Part shown: one piece after another, positions 32,653 through 42,750 of the stretch | Layout: the number at the start of each line of letters is the position of its first letter | Position numbering within the stretch: the first letter of the stretch is position 1 | Origin: Clavibacter sp. A6099 | Lineage (GTDB): Bacteria; Actinomycetota; Actinomycetes; Actinomycetales; Microbacteriaceae | DNA: 64,000 bases | Direction: 5' to 3' | NCBI RefSeq assembly: GCF_021919125.1 | Contig: NZ_CP083439.1 | Coordinates: forward strand, 2,666,001 to 2,730,000 | Notes under the pieces: generated by a model | The model's database searches: none | What the model saw: only the letters and a program-made list of their open reading frames with translations | Told to the model about the DNA's origin: nothing | Made by a program: the position numbers and the translations under genes

Positions 32653-34008
32653 GTGCCGAAACACCTCGCATCACCCGGGACCGCAATTCCCGCCCGCCGC
32701 CCGGGTCACCGCATCCGCGCACGCGTCCTCGCGTCCGCGGGCGCCGCGCTCATCGCGCTCGTCGCCGTCGTCGGCCTGACCGGTCAGATGCAGTCCGCAT
32801 CCGCCGCCGTCTCCCCCACGACCACGAGCCAGTGCAACGACACCCCCAACGGCGGTGGCGACCAGGTCGAATGCGACGTGACGGTCGTCAACGAATTGAA
32901 CGTCGCGACGCAGACCGGATCATCGACCGTCACCACCCGCGTGTGCGCCGGCGCCGCAGGAGCGGCTCCCCTCTGCACCACCACGGTGTCGCAGCGCGAC
33001 GGGATCATCATCACCGCCGTCGAGCAGTGCAACGGCGTCGCCAACGGCGGCGGCAGCAATGTCATCTGCAACGTGGACATCACGAACAACATCGTCGGCG
33101 AGAGCACGACGACGCCCGCCACCGTGAACCAGTGCATCGGCTCCGCGACCGACGGCGCCGCGGGCGGCACCGCCTGCTCGCCGGTCTCGAACACGACCGG
33201 CGCCGACGTCACCCAGTGCAACGGCTCCGGCAACGGCGGCGGCGCCGCGGGTCGCGTGACCTGCACGGTCCCGACGTCCACCGAGACCTCCGCGCTCCTC
33301 GTCTCGGTCAACCAGTGCAACGGCTCCGGCAACGGCGGCGGCGCGACCGTCACCTGCGCCACGAACATCAGCAACTTCGTCACCGCGGTCGTGACGCCGA
33401 CGCCCACGGCGACAGCGACGCCCACCGCGACCCCCACGGTCGAGCCGACCACGCCCGCGCCGACGCCCACGGTGCCCACGCCCACCCCGACGGCGCCCAC
33501 CCCCACCCCGACGGTCCCGACGCCGACGCCCACCGCGCCGACCCCGACGCCGACCGCCCCGACTCCCACGCCGACGGCGCCGACCCCCACCCCGACGGCA
33601 CCCACGCCGACGCCCACGGCGCCGACCCCGACTCCCACCGCTCCGACGCCGACCCCGACCGTCCCGACGCCGACGGCCACCGTGCCGACCCCGACGCCGA
33701 CGGTCCCGACGCCGACCGCCACCGTGCCGACGCCCACCGCGACGGTCCCGACGCCCACCGCGACGGTCGGCACGCCGACCCCGGGCACGCCCACTCCGAC
33801 GGCGGGCACTCCGACTCCGACGGCCGGGACGCCCACCCCGACGAGCACCACCGCCGCCCCGATCATCCCCGGAGGCACGACGCCCGGCGGATCGCTGCCG
33901 GTGACGGGCTACGACCCCACGCCGACCATCGGCTGGGGCCTCGCCGCCCTGGTCCTGGGTGCGCTCGGACTGGGCTGGAACGCACGACGCAGGTCCGTCC
34001 AGCGGTAG
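32653..34008 (+). CDS. LPVTG cell-wall-anchored protein with paired-Cys repeats and Pro-Thr stalk
   Basis: A 451-residue surface protein. A long signal peptide (about 1-53, ending SASA) is followed by five imperfect repeats of about 30-40 residues, each starting with QCN or QCI and a Gly-rich turn (QCNGSGNGGG) and closing with a second cysteine. A stalk of about 150 residues of PTPT-type repeats follows. The end is a sortase signal: LPVTG, a hydrophobic helix and RRR. It is probably linked covalently to peptidoglycan and displays the Cys domain outside. The GTG at 32653 has an AAGGAG site. The function is unknown; adhesion or surface structure is inferred. Confidence 0.85.
   Translation: MPKHLASPGTAIPARRPGHRIRARVLASAGAALIALVAVVGLTGQMQSASAAVSPTTTSQCNDTPNGGGDQVECDVTVVNELNVATQTGSSTVTTRVCAGAAGAAPLCTTTVSQRDGIIITAVEQCNGVANGGGSNVICNVDITNNIVGESTTTPATVNQCIGSATDGAAGGTACSPVSNTTGADVTQCNGSGNGGGAAGRVTCTVPTSTETSALLVSVNQCNGSGNGGGATVTCATNISNFVTAVVTPTPTATATPTATPTVEPTTPAPTPTVPTPTPTAPTPTPTVPTPTPTAPTPTPTAPTPTPTAPTPTPTAPTPTPTAPTPTPTAPTPTPTVPTPTATVPTPTPTVPTPTATVPTPTATVPTPTATVGTPTPGTPTPTAGTPTPTAGTPTPTSTTAAPIIPGGTTPGGSLPVTGYDPTPTIGWGLAALVLGALGLGWNARRRSVQR
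33393..33855 (+). repeat. Tandem Pro-Thr coding repeat
   Basis: About 460 bp of degenerate 6-18 bp units (CCGACGCCCAC-type words) encoding PTPT, PTPTAPT and PTPTVPT. Synonymous differences between units suggest old duplication held by selection for the protein pattern. Copy number is likely to vary between strains. Confidence 0.85.
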
Positions 34009-34026
34009 CCGCCCCGCGGATCCACT

Positions 34027-34064
34027 GAGGGAGCGCCCGACGACACGTCGTCGGGCGCTCCCTC
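34027..34064 (+). terminator. Terminator after LPVTG protein gene
   Basis: A perfect 17-bp stem (GAGGGAGCGCCCGACGA and its complement) with a CACG loop, 19 nt after the stop. Confidence 0.8.
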
Positions 34065-34241
34065 GCGCCTAGCCCCAAAAGCACGCCCATGGTGGGCTTT
34101 CGTGCCCGAACGGATACGGTGGCCGCGATGGAGGTGCCGGATGCATGAGCGAGTCGACGGCGGATCCCTCCGCCGGACGTGCCGCCCACCCGCCTCCGCT
34201 CGACCCCTGGCCGCTCGCCCGAACCGCGACGGAGCGCCGTC

Positions 34242-35006
34242 GTGATCCGCGTCGACGTGCTCGGCGGCTTCCGCGTCGCGGGCCTCGGCACCGATCCGGC
34301 GTCCGCCTCCCCCGGCTCGGATCCGGCCGGAGCCGGGCTCTCCGACGGCACGAGGCGGCTCATCGCCGCGCTCGCGATCCGCGCCCGCCCCGCCGACCGC
34401 GGCACCCTCGCCAGCCAGCTGTGGCCCGACGCGCTGGACGGCCGTGCCGCGTCGAGCCTGCGCTCCGCCATAGCCCGCCTCGGCGACGGCGGCCGCGAGA
34501 TCGTCGGCTCCGCACCCGGCGGGCTCGTGCTGCACGACGCGGTCGCCGTCGACCTCCGGACGGCACGCGCGACGGCCGCCCGCCTGCTCGAGCCTCGTCA
34601 CGGGGAGCCGGACGACGCGGACATCTCGCCGGCCGCGGTGGCCCTCTTCAGCGCGGACCTCCTGCCCGACTGGTTCGAGGCCTGGCTGGAGCCCGCGGCG
34701 GAGGAGTGGCGGCACCTGCGCGTGAACGCGCTCGAGGCCCAGTCCCAGGCGCTCCTGGCCCGCGCGCGCCTGCACGAGGCGGCGGCAGCGGCCCGACGGG
34801 CCATCGACGTGGATCCCCTCCGCGAGACCGCGCAGCGCTGCCTCATCACCGTGCACGTGGCCGCGGGCAACCAGTCAGACGCCCTCCGCGCCTACGAGAT
34901 CTACCGCACGCGCCTCGACCGCGAGGTGGGGCTCGAGCCCACGGCGATGCTGACCGACCTCGTGTCCGGCCTGCGCCCCCGCGCCACGGCTCGCCGCGTC
35001 GGCTGA
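34242..35006 (+). CDS. BTAD-domain (SARP-like) transcriptional regulator
   Basis: A 254-residue protein. The N-terminal half (IRVDVLGGFRV, LASQLWPDALDGRAASSLRS, AIARL) is the winged-helix OmpR-type domain of SARP regulators. The C-terminal half (EEWRHLRVNALEAQSQALLA and AYEIYRTRLDREVGLEPT) is the helical BTAD domain. There is no ATPase or sensor part. It likely activates a nearby or distant operon; no secondary-metabolite genes are present here. The GTG at 34242 has GGAG 7 nt upstream; upstream in-frame starts lack support. Confidence 0.85.
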   Translation: MIRVDVLGGFRVAGLGTDPASASPGSDPAGAGLSDGTRRLIAALAIRARPADRGTLASQLWPDALDGRAASSLRSAIARLGDGGREIVGSAPGGLVLHDAVAVDLRTARATAARLLEPRHGEPDDADISPAAVALFSADLLPDWFEAWLEPAAEEWRHLRVNALEAQSQALLARARLHEAAAAARRAIDVDPLRETAQRCLITVHVAAGNQSDALRAYEIYRTRLDREVGLEPTAMLTDLVSGLRPRATARRVG

Positions 35007-35047
35007 CGGCCGGACGGAGGCCGCACGTCACTCCGCGGCGCTACCGC

Positions 35048-37120
35048 TCAGGCGCCCGCCGGCACGCCCCCGAGCCGCTCCCACAGGAACGCGTGGATGA
35101 GCGACTGCAGGCGCGCCGTCGCGGGATTGTCCGCCGATCCGCCGTGGCCGCCCGCCGTGTTCTCGAAGTACCAGGCGTCCTCGACCCCGGTCTCGTGCAG
35201 CAGCGCGACCATCTTCCGCGCCTGCACCGGACCCACGCGATCGTCGCTCGTGGCCGCGTAGACGAGCGTCGGCGGGTACGCGACCCCCGCGCGCACGTTG
35301 TGGTACGGCGAGAAGGTCCGGATGAAGTCCCAGTCGGAGGGCACGTCCGGGTCCCCGTACTCGGCGATCCACGACGCCCCCGCCGACAGCCGCGTGTACC
35401 GCCGCATGTCGAGGAGCGGCACGCCGCAGACCACCGCGCCGAACAGCTCCGGGTACGTCGTGAGCATGTTGCCGACCAGCAGGCCGCCGTTGCTCCGCCC
35501 CTCGCAGCCGAGGCGCGCGGGCACGGTCACGCCGCGGGACACGAGGTCGCTCGCCACCGCGGCGAAGTCCTCGTACGCGCGATGGCGGTCCCCCCGCAGC
35601 GCCGCGCGGTGCCACGCGGGACCGTACTCGCCACCGCCGCGGATGTTCGCGAGCACGTACACGCCGCCGCGCGCCAGCCAGCCGCGGCCCCTGACGCCGC
35701 TGTACGACGGCAGCAGGCTGTTCTCGAAGCCGCCATAGCCGGAGAGCAGCGTCGGCGCGGATCCGTCGAGCGGCAGGTCCCGCGGACCCACCTGGAAGTA
35801 GGGCACGCGCGTCCCGTCGTCCGACACGGCGAAGTGCTGCTGCACCTCGAGGCCATCGGCGTCGAAGGACGCCGGCTGCTCCTTCACGGGTCGCGGAGCG
35901 CCCTCGCCGACCACGCCGTGCAGCAGCGTCGGCGGGGTGAGGAACCCCGTGACGGCGAGCCAGTACTCGTCGGTCTCGCGGTCGGTCGCGACGACGGAGA
36001 CGGACGCGAGCGGCGTTCCCACGCGCACATCCTCCTCGCGCCACCCGGCGGGCCCCGCGGCGGCAGGCGGCGTCAGCACGCGGATCCGGCTCGCCACGTC
36101 CTCGAGCAGCGTGAGCACGAGGTGCCCCGCGGTCCACGCCCAGTCCTCGAGGCTCCGCGACGAGGTCGGCGCGAACAGCACGGCGAGCTCGCGGGAGCCG
36201 GCGAGGAAGTCGTCGAGGCGCGCCGCGAGCAGCGAGCCGGCGGCGTGCACGACGCCGCCGATCTCCGTGTCGGTGCGCGGACGCAGCACGAGCCACTCGC
36301 GGTGCAGGTCGACGTCGACGTCCTCGGGCACGTCGATGGGGACGGTACCCGCGTCCGTCAGCAGGAGCGTCCGGGACGTGAAGAAGTCGGGCACCTCGCG
36401 CACGACGTCGCGCTCGAAGCCGGGCGTGGGGTCGTGCGTGACGTGGACGAGCATGTCGGTGGCCGCGACCGCGTGCACCTCCGGCGCATCCGCCAGCGCC
36501 TGCCCGCGGCTCCAGCGGCGCGCGGTCCGGGCGTACGAGCTCTCGGTGAGGCTGCCCGGCCCGAAGTCGGTGCCGACGAAGACCGTGTCCCGGTCGATCC
36601 ACGACACCATCGTCTTCGCGACCGCCACCTCGAATCCGTCCTCGACGAAGAGCCCGGTCACGAGGTCGAGCTCGCGGACGGCGACCGCGTCCCCGCCGTC
36701 CGGCGAGAGCGACACGAGCGCCCGGTCACGTTCGGGCGTCAGCAGCTGCGCCCGCGAGAACTGCCACGGGATCCCCTCGGCGGCGCCCAGCGCGTCGAGG
36801 TCGAGCAGCACCTCCCATTCCGGCGCCGGAGCCTGGTACTCGTCGAGCGTCGTGCGACGCCAGAGACCCTGCACGTGGTCGGCGTCGCGCCAGAGGTTGT
36901 AGAGGTGCTCGCCGTGCCGGGTCACGTACGGGATCCGCTCGTCCGACTCGAGCACCTCGAGCAGCTCACCCGTCAGCTCGGCGCGCGACCCCTCCGGGGA
37001 CCGTCCGAGCGTCCGCTCGTTCTCCGCGCGCACCCACGCGAGGGCGCGGTCCCCGTGGATCTCCTCCAGCCAGAGGAAGGGGTCGTCGGGGGTCTCGGAG
37101 GCGCGAGCGTCGGCGGTCAT
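35048..37120 (-). CDS. Prolyl oligopeptidase-family (S9) serine peptidase
   Basis: A 690-residue cytoplasmic peptidase. Residues about 10-400 form the beta-propeller gate and 430-690 the alpha/beta-hydrolase. The triad is Ser543 in GCEGRSNGGLL, Asp in SDDRV (626 or 627) and His659 in GGHGG. It should cleave short peptides, classically after proline. No signal peptide is present. TAGGCT lies 6 nt upstream of the ATG, which suggests a leaderless mRNA. It converges with the BTAD gene, 41 bp apart. Confidence 0.92.
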   Translation of the reverse strand: MTADARASETPDDPFLWLEEIHGDRALAWVRAENERTLGRSPEGSRAELTGELLEVLESDERIPYVTRHGEHLYNLWRDADHVQGLWRRTTLDEYQAPAPEWEVLLDLDALGAAEGIPWQFSRAQLLTPERDRALVSLSPDGGDAVAVRELDLVTGLFVEDGFEVAVAKTMVSWIDRDTVFVGTDFGPGSLTESSYARTARRWSRGQALADAPEVHAVAATDMLVHVTHDPTPGFERDVVREVPDFFTSRTLLLTDAGTVPIDVPEDVDVDLHREWLVLRPRTDTEIGGVVHAAGSLLAARLDDFLAGSRELAVLFAPTSSRSLEDWAWTAGHLVLTLLEDVASRIRVLTPPAAAGPAGWREEDVRVGTPLASVSVVATDRETDEYWLAVTGFLTPPTLLHGVVGEGAPRPVKEQPASFDADGLEVQQHFAVSDDGTRVPYFQVGPRDLPLDGSAPTLLSGYGGFENSLLPSYSGVRGRGWLARGGVYVLANIRGGGEYGPAWHRAALRGDRHRAYEDFAAVASDLVSRGVTVPARLGCEGRSNGGLLVGNMLTTYPELFGAVVCGVPLLDMRRYTRLSAGASWIAEYGDPDVPSDWDFIRTFSPYHNVRAGVAYPPTLVYAATSDDRVGPVQARKMVALLHETGVEDAWYFENTAGGHGGSADNPATARLQSLIHAFLWERLGGVPAGA

Positions 37121-37154
37121 CCCCTCAGCCTACGGAGGCGGGCGATCCTCGCGG

Positions 37155-37652
37155 TCAGGCCGCCGGCGCCAGGAACTCGTCCCACCCGGGCGCGGGCCGC
37201 TCCATCCCGCTGACCACCCAGCCGCTCCCCTGCGGGGCCCGCGGCGGCGTGCGCAGCGTCCAGCCCATCTCCTCGGGCGTGCGATCGCTCTTGCGGTTGT
37301 TGCACGACAGGCAGCAGGCCACGAGGTTCTCCCACGTGTCCTTCCCGCCGCGGGAGCGCGGGAGGACGTGGTCGATGGTGGTCGCGTTGCGGGCGCAGTA
37401 CGCACACCGGCCGCCGTCACGGCGCAGGACCCCGCGCCGCGAGACGGGCACGCGACGCGCGTGCGGGATCCGCACGTACCGCGTGAGCAGGATCACGGAC
37501 GGACGCCCCCACGCGCCGCCGTTCCCGAGGATCGGGTGCTCCTCGTCCTGGGCGAGCATGGTGGCCTTGCCGCTCAGCACGAGCACCAGGGCCCGCTTGA
37601 ACGACACGACGGCGAGCGGCTCGAAGCCCGCGTTGAGTACCAGTGTGCGCAC
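37155..37652 (-). CDS. HNH endonuclease
   Basis: A 165-residue protein of the common actinobacterial HNH family. RTLVLNAGFEPLAVVSFKRA is the family N-terminus. CAYCARNATTIDHVLPRSRGG, followed by NLVACCLSCNNRK, supplies two zinc CxxC pairs and the HNH residues. It has no known fixed role; homologues are usually chromosomal singletons. The GTG at 37652 is chosen because GAGAGGGA precedes it; the longer frame to 37721 lacks family sequence. Confidence 0.9.
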   Translation of the reverse strand: MRTLVLNAGFEPLAVVSFKRALVLVLSGKATMLAQDEEHPILGNGGAWGRPSVILLTRYVRIPHARRVPVSRRGVLRRDGGRCAYCARNATTIDHVLPRSRGGKDTWENLVACCLSCNNRKSDRTPEEMGWTLRTPPRAPQGSGWVVSGMERPAPGWDEFLAPAA

Positions 37653-37723
37653 GACATCCCTCTCAGACCGGCCTGGACGGCTTCCAGGAATCCGAATGAG
37701 GCGTCCCGCCCCCGGGAACACGC

Positions 37724-37755
37724 GAAGGCACCGCCGAGTGCTCGGCGATGCCTTC
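37724..37755. terminator. Hairpin between HNH gene and small His-rich ORF
   Basis: A two-part stem, GAAGGCA with TGCCTTC and CGCCGAG with CTCGGCG, separated by a C-A mismatch and closed by a TG loop. It follows directly after the stop of the small ORF at 37755-37868. Confidence 0.55.
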
Positions 37756-37868
37756 TAGGAGAGCGGGTGACCGCTCGGGTGGAACAGGTGGCTGCCCATC
37801 CGGGGATGATGCCGATGGCCGTGGCGCACATGCGCATCCATGGTGCGGATGTCAGGTGCGGTGGTCAT
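37755..37868 (-). CDS. Possible small histidine-rich protein
   Basis: A 37-codon ORF, MTTAPDIRTMDAHVRHGHRH continuing to GSHLFHPSGHPLS, with 8 histidines. Support is modest: a GGGAG Shine-Dalgarno 6 nt before the ATG and a hairpin exactly at its stop. It might bind metal. It lies in a gap of about 360 bp between the HNH and NlpC/P60 genes that otherwise holds only terminators. Confidence 0.35.
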   Translation of the reverse strand: MTTAPDIRTMDAHVRHGHRHHPRMGSHLFHPSGHPLS

Positions 37869-37945
37869 CGGGGCTCCCGGGCGGGTCGAGGGACGTCTCA
37901 CCGGACAGGGTAGCCCAGCGTCCCCCGTTTGTCCCGGGGAACGCA

Positions 37946-37989
37946 GGAGGCCGGCGGCGCATCCCACAGGATGCGTGCCGCCGGCCTCC
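37946..37989 (-). terminator. Terminator of NlpC/P60 gene
   Basis: GGAGGCCGGCGGC pairs with GCCGCCGGCCTCC and GCATCC with GGATGC around a 4-nt loop, with a 2-nt bulge. It starts about 22 nt after the stop of the minus-strand gene. Confidence 0.75.
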
Positions 37990-38011
37990 CGGGGTCGTGC
38001 TCGTGCCGGTG

Positions 38012-38956
38012 TCAGCCCAGGAGGCGCACGTAGTGCACGTTGGAGCTCCAGACCGGGCGCTCCTTGACGTGGTCGCCGGGCTTCGGCGCGTCGATCATGA
38101 TGCCGTTGCCCGTGTAGATGCCGTCGTGGCTGCCGTCGTTCCAGACGACGATGTCGCCGGCGCGCGCCTGGGAGGCCGGCACCGTGACGCCGGCCGCACC
38201 CTGTGCCCGCACCGAGTGCGGGAGGTTGAGGCCGAACTGGGCGAACACGTACTGGACGAGGCCCGAGCAGTCGAAGCCGGCGGGGGTGTTCCCGCCGAAG
38301 ACGTAGGGCACGTTGAGGTACTGGCGGGCGACGGCGGCGACGCCGGTGGCCGAGGTGCCCGGGTAGATCGGGTTCTGGGCGAGCTGCGACGCGGACGCGC
38401 CGTTGTACGTCGTGGCGGAGGACGCGAGCTGCGTGCGGCGCTGCTCGGCGAGGGCGGCACGAGCGGCCTCGGCCTTCTGCGCGTTGAGGTCGGCGACGGA
38501 CGTGGCGGTGAAGCCCTCCTCGACCGGGGCGGACGACGCGTTGTCGGCGGTGACGACCTGCGCGTTGGCGGCCGTGTAGTCCTGCAGCGAAGCGCCCTCG
38601 GCGGACGAGGTGTGCTCGAGCTGGGATCCTGCGGCGTACGCGGGGATGGCCATGACGCCGACGAGGCCGGTGACGAAGGTCATCACGACGGCGTTGGCCG
38701 CCTTCGTGCGGCGCGAACGGCCGGCGGGCGCCGGAGCCGGGCTCAGGCGGGGAGCGGGAGCCTGGAGGGTGCGGGTCGCGGAGTCGCGGCGCGGGCGGAC
38801 GGCCTTCGCGGTCTCCGCGGCGCGGAGCTCGCGGCGAGTGGGCAGACGATCCATCCCGGGTGCGGGCGGTCGAGTCGGGTCGGACGGGTTCCCGACGGAA
38901 CCGCTGATGTCACCATGGGCCAAGTTGTCAACCTCCTGCGTCTCGACGCCGGACAT
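38012..38956 (-). CDS. NlpC/P60 peptidoglycan hydrolase
   Basis: A 314-residue wall hydrolase. A basic, proline-rich N-terminus of about 85 residues leads to a membrane/signal segment (AVVMTFVTGLVGVMAIPAYA). A helical stretch with Ala and Gln (about 130-195) follows, then the NlpC/P60 domain (about 205-314). FDCSGLVQYVFAQFG contains the catalytic Cys, and SHDGIYTGNG the His region. It should cut gamma-D-glutamyl-diamino acid links. The start ATG at 38956 is the family-like choice; a longer frame to 39109 covers what looks like a structured leader. Confidence 0.85.
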   Translation of the reverse strand: MSGVETQEVDNLAHGDISGSVGNPSDPTRPPAPGMDRLPTRRELRAAETAKAVRPRRDSATRTLQAPAPRLSPAPAPAGRSRRTKAANAVVMTFVTGLVGVMAIPAYAAGSQLEHTSSAEGASLQDYTAANAQVVTADNASSAPVEEGFTATSVADLNAQKAEAARAALAEQRRTQLASSATTYNGASASQLAQNPIYPGTSATGVAAVARQYLNVPYVFGGNTPAGFDCSGLVQYVFAQFGLNLPHSVRAQGAAGVTVPASQARAGDIVVWNDGSHDGIYTGNGIMIDAPKPGDHVKERPVWSSNVHYVRLLG

Positions 38957-39110
38957 GCTGGCGCCCCGTCCCTCCAAGGTCGTCGAGGGGTACTCATGCA
39001 GGGGACGGGTGTCGAGACGCCCTGCATCGGGCCCGGAACCTCTGTGGTGGTCGGTCGGGCCTGTTCGAGAGTAAGGGACGCGCTCCCGTTTGTCATCCTG
39101 AGGGACCATA
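38957..39110 (-). promoter_or_regulatory. Possible structured 5' leader of NlpC/P60 gene
   Basis: On the minus strand it can form two stems, GGCCCG with CGGGCC and TGCAGGG with CCCTGCA, before the start codon. Actinobacterial NlpC genes are often controlled by a c-di-AMP (ydaO) riboswitch, but its conserved core is not visible here, so the type is unknown. Confidence 0.3.
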
Positions 39111-39175
39111 TTTCTAACGAATCCATAACGGCAGACGTCATCCTCACGACGGATGCCGGACGGAATCCCCGGTGA

Positions 39176-41185
<2,010 letters not shown>

Positions 41186-41202
41186 TCCCTGCCTCCCCGG
41201 AC

Positions 41203-41246
41203 ATGACGACGGCGGCGGCCCCCTCGGGGGTCGCCGCCGTCGTCAT
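41203..41246. terminator. Bidirectional terminator between serC and DUF3027 gene
   Basis: ATGACGACGGCGGCG pairs perfectly with CGCCGCCGTCGTCAT around a 14-nt loop that can itself fold (CCCC/GGGG). It lies between convergent genes. Confidence 0.8.
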
Positions 41247-41258
41247 GCGGGACGCGGG

Positions 41259-41936
41259 TCAGCGATCGGCGCCGTCGAAGCTCGTGTCGTCGTCGTCGTC
41301 GTCATCGTCGTCGTCGTCATCGTCGTCGTCGTCGTCATCCGAGGCAGAGGCAGGGGCCTCGAAGTCGACGCCGTCGAGCACGTCGTCCGCGTCCTCAGCG
41401 GGGTCGTCGTCCTCGTCCTGGTCCTCGTCGTCGGACTCCGCCGCGAGGCGCTCGGCCTCCTGGTCGGCCTCGATGCCGGCGAGCCGGTCGGACCACGGCA
41501 GCCACTCGGGCGAGAGCAGCGCCCCCTCCCCGGGCATCAGCTCGGCCTCCAGCACGGTGGGGGCGGCATCGTCGACGCGGGCGAGCGTGACGGTCCAGAA
41601 CCAGCCGGGGTAGCCGGGCATCGTGTTCGCGAAGAGGAGCGACAGCACGCGGTCGCCCTCGACGATGGACCCCGCCGGCTCGCCGACGGTCTCCGCCGGC
41701 GTGATCTCGAGCAGCGCGGCGCGCGCGAGGTCCACGGCCGCGAGCAGCTCGGCGTCGGGGACGGCCGGCTCCGCGGGCGCCTCCGTCTCCGTCACGGGCG
41801 ACTCCGTGGTCGCCGCGTCTGCGGCGGACAGGTCGGCGGTCGTCTCGTCGCCCGATCGCGCCGTCGTCGTGTCGGCCGTCTCGTCGGTCGTCGTCAGCGC
41901 GTCGGTCGTCGTCTCGTCGTCCCGCGGCTCAGGCAT
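41259..41936 (-). CDS. DUF3027 protein with acidic tail
   Basis: A 225-residue actinobacterial protein. An acidic Thr-rich N-terminus (1-55) precedes the DUF3027 core (about 60-155: ELLAAVDLARAALLEI, MPGYPGWFWTVTLARVDD, LLSPEWLPWSDRLAGI). The C-terminal half is acidic and ends in a run of 18 aspartates (encoded by GAC/GAT repeats) and DTSFDGADR. Its function is not known. Its start overlaps the stop of the cold-shock gene by 8 nt, so the two are translationally coupled. Confidence 0.85.
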   Translation of the reverse strand: MPEPRDDETTTDALTTTDETADTTTARSGDETTADLSAADAATTESPVTETEAPAEPAVPDAELLAAVDLARAALLEITPAETVGEPAGSIVEGDRVLSLLFANTMPGYPGWFWTVTLARVDDAAPTVLEAELMPGEGALLSPEWLPWSDRLAGIEADQEAERLAAESDDEDQDEDDDPAEDADDVLDGVDFEAPASASDDDDDDDDDDDDDDDDDDTSFDGADR

Positions 41937-42312
41937 CGAGCTCCTCCGCGACCCGGCGCAGCAGCGCCGCGATCTTCCGACCGTGGGACTCCTCGGGGTA
42001 GCGGCCGCGCTTGAGGCCGGTGCCGATCCCGTCGAGCACCTTCACGAGGTCCTCCACGATCACGGCCATGTCATCGGCGGGCTTGCGGGACATGCGGGCC
42101 AGCGAGGGCGGGGCGTCGAGGATCCGCGCCGCGAGGGCCTGCGCGCCGCGCTTGCCGTCGGCGATGCCGAACTCCAGCCGGGTGCCGGCCTTCACGCCGG
42201 CGACGCCCGAGGGCAGGGCCGACGCGTGCAGGAAGACCTCCTGGCCGTCGTCCGAGCTGATGAACCCGAACCCCTTGTCCTCGTCGTAGAACTTCACCTT
42301 GCCGGTGGGCAT
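41929..42312 (-). CDS. Cold-shock domain protein with C-terminal extension
   Basis: A 127-residue protein. Residues 1-65 are a cold-shock domain with GKVKFYDEDKGFGFISSDDG (RNP1: KGFGFI) and QEVFLHASAL (RNP2: VFLHAS). The remaining 60 residues are a helical basic extension absent from classical CspA. It binds single-stranded nucleic acid. It overlaps the downstream DUF3027 gene. A GAGGA site precedes the ATG at 42310-42312. Confidence 0.92.
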   Translation of the reverse strand: MPTGKVKFYDEDKGFGFISSDDGQEVFLHASALPSGVAGVKAGTRLEFGIADGKRGAQALAARILDAPPSLARMSRKPADDMAVIVEDLVKVLDGIGTGLKRGRYPEESHGRKIAALLRRVAEELDA

Positions 42313-42470
42313 GCGATCCTCTTCCCTCGCCCCGGGCGGGGCTCGATGTGCTGGTGGGCGGTCCAGTCTATTCGCCGGGGCCCCGACGGAGCCGGCGGGG
42401 ACGACGCCCGGCCCGCCGTCCGGGTCGGATCCGACGCGCCCGGGCGCGTGCCACGGCGTAGTCTGGGGGG

Positions 42471-42740
42471 ATGGCATCCGAGACCGCACCGAGCGAGGGA
42501 CGGGCCGAGCGGATCCTCGCGTACATGCTCGCCGGGATCCTGCTGGTCGCCGTACTGAGCATCCTCGCGATCCTGCTGGCGCCGCTCATCGCCGTCGACG
42601 CGTCGCAGTACAGCACCCCCATGTGGCAGGTCATCCTGCTGCTGCCGGCCGTGGGCATCCCCATCGCCGCGCTCCTCTTCATCGCGATCCTGATCATCAG
42701 CGTCCGTCGCCGTCGTCGCATGGACGGCACGTCCCGCTAG
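42471..42740 (+). CDS. Small two-helix membrane protein
   Basis: An 89-residue protein with two hydrophobic helices (about 17-41 and 52-77) and a basic end (RRRRR). No functional motif is visible; such proteins are common beside the XPB-helicase genes in Microbacteriaceae. TAGTCT is 6 nt before the ATG. The next gene starts 10 nt after its stop. Confidence 0.7.
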   Translation: MASETAPSEGRAERILAYMLAGILLVAVLSILAILLAPLIAVDASQYSTPMWQVILLLPAVGIPIAALLFIAILIISVRRRRRMDGTSR

Positions 42741-42750
42741 CGGGACGACC

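Noticed and set aside
33393-33855. CRISPR-like array
   Set aside because: Units are 6-18 bp, coding and continuous; there are no unique spacers.
38957-39150. ydaO (c-di-AMP) riboswitch before the NlpC/P60 gene
   Set aside because: The gene context fits, but the conserved purine-rich core could not be found by eye; left as an undefined leader.
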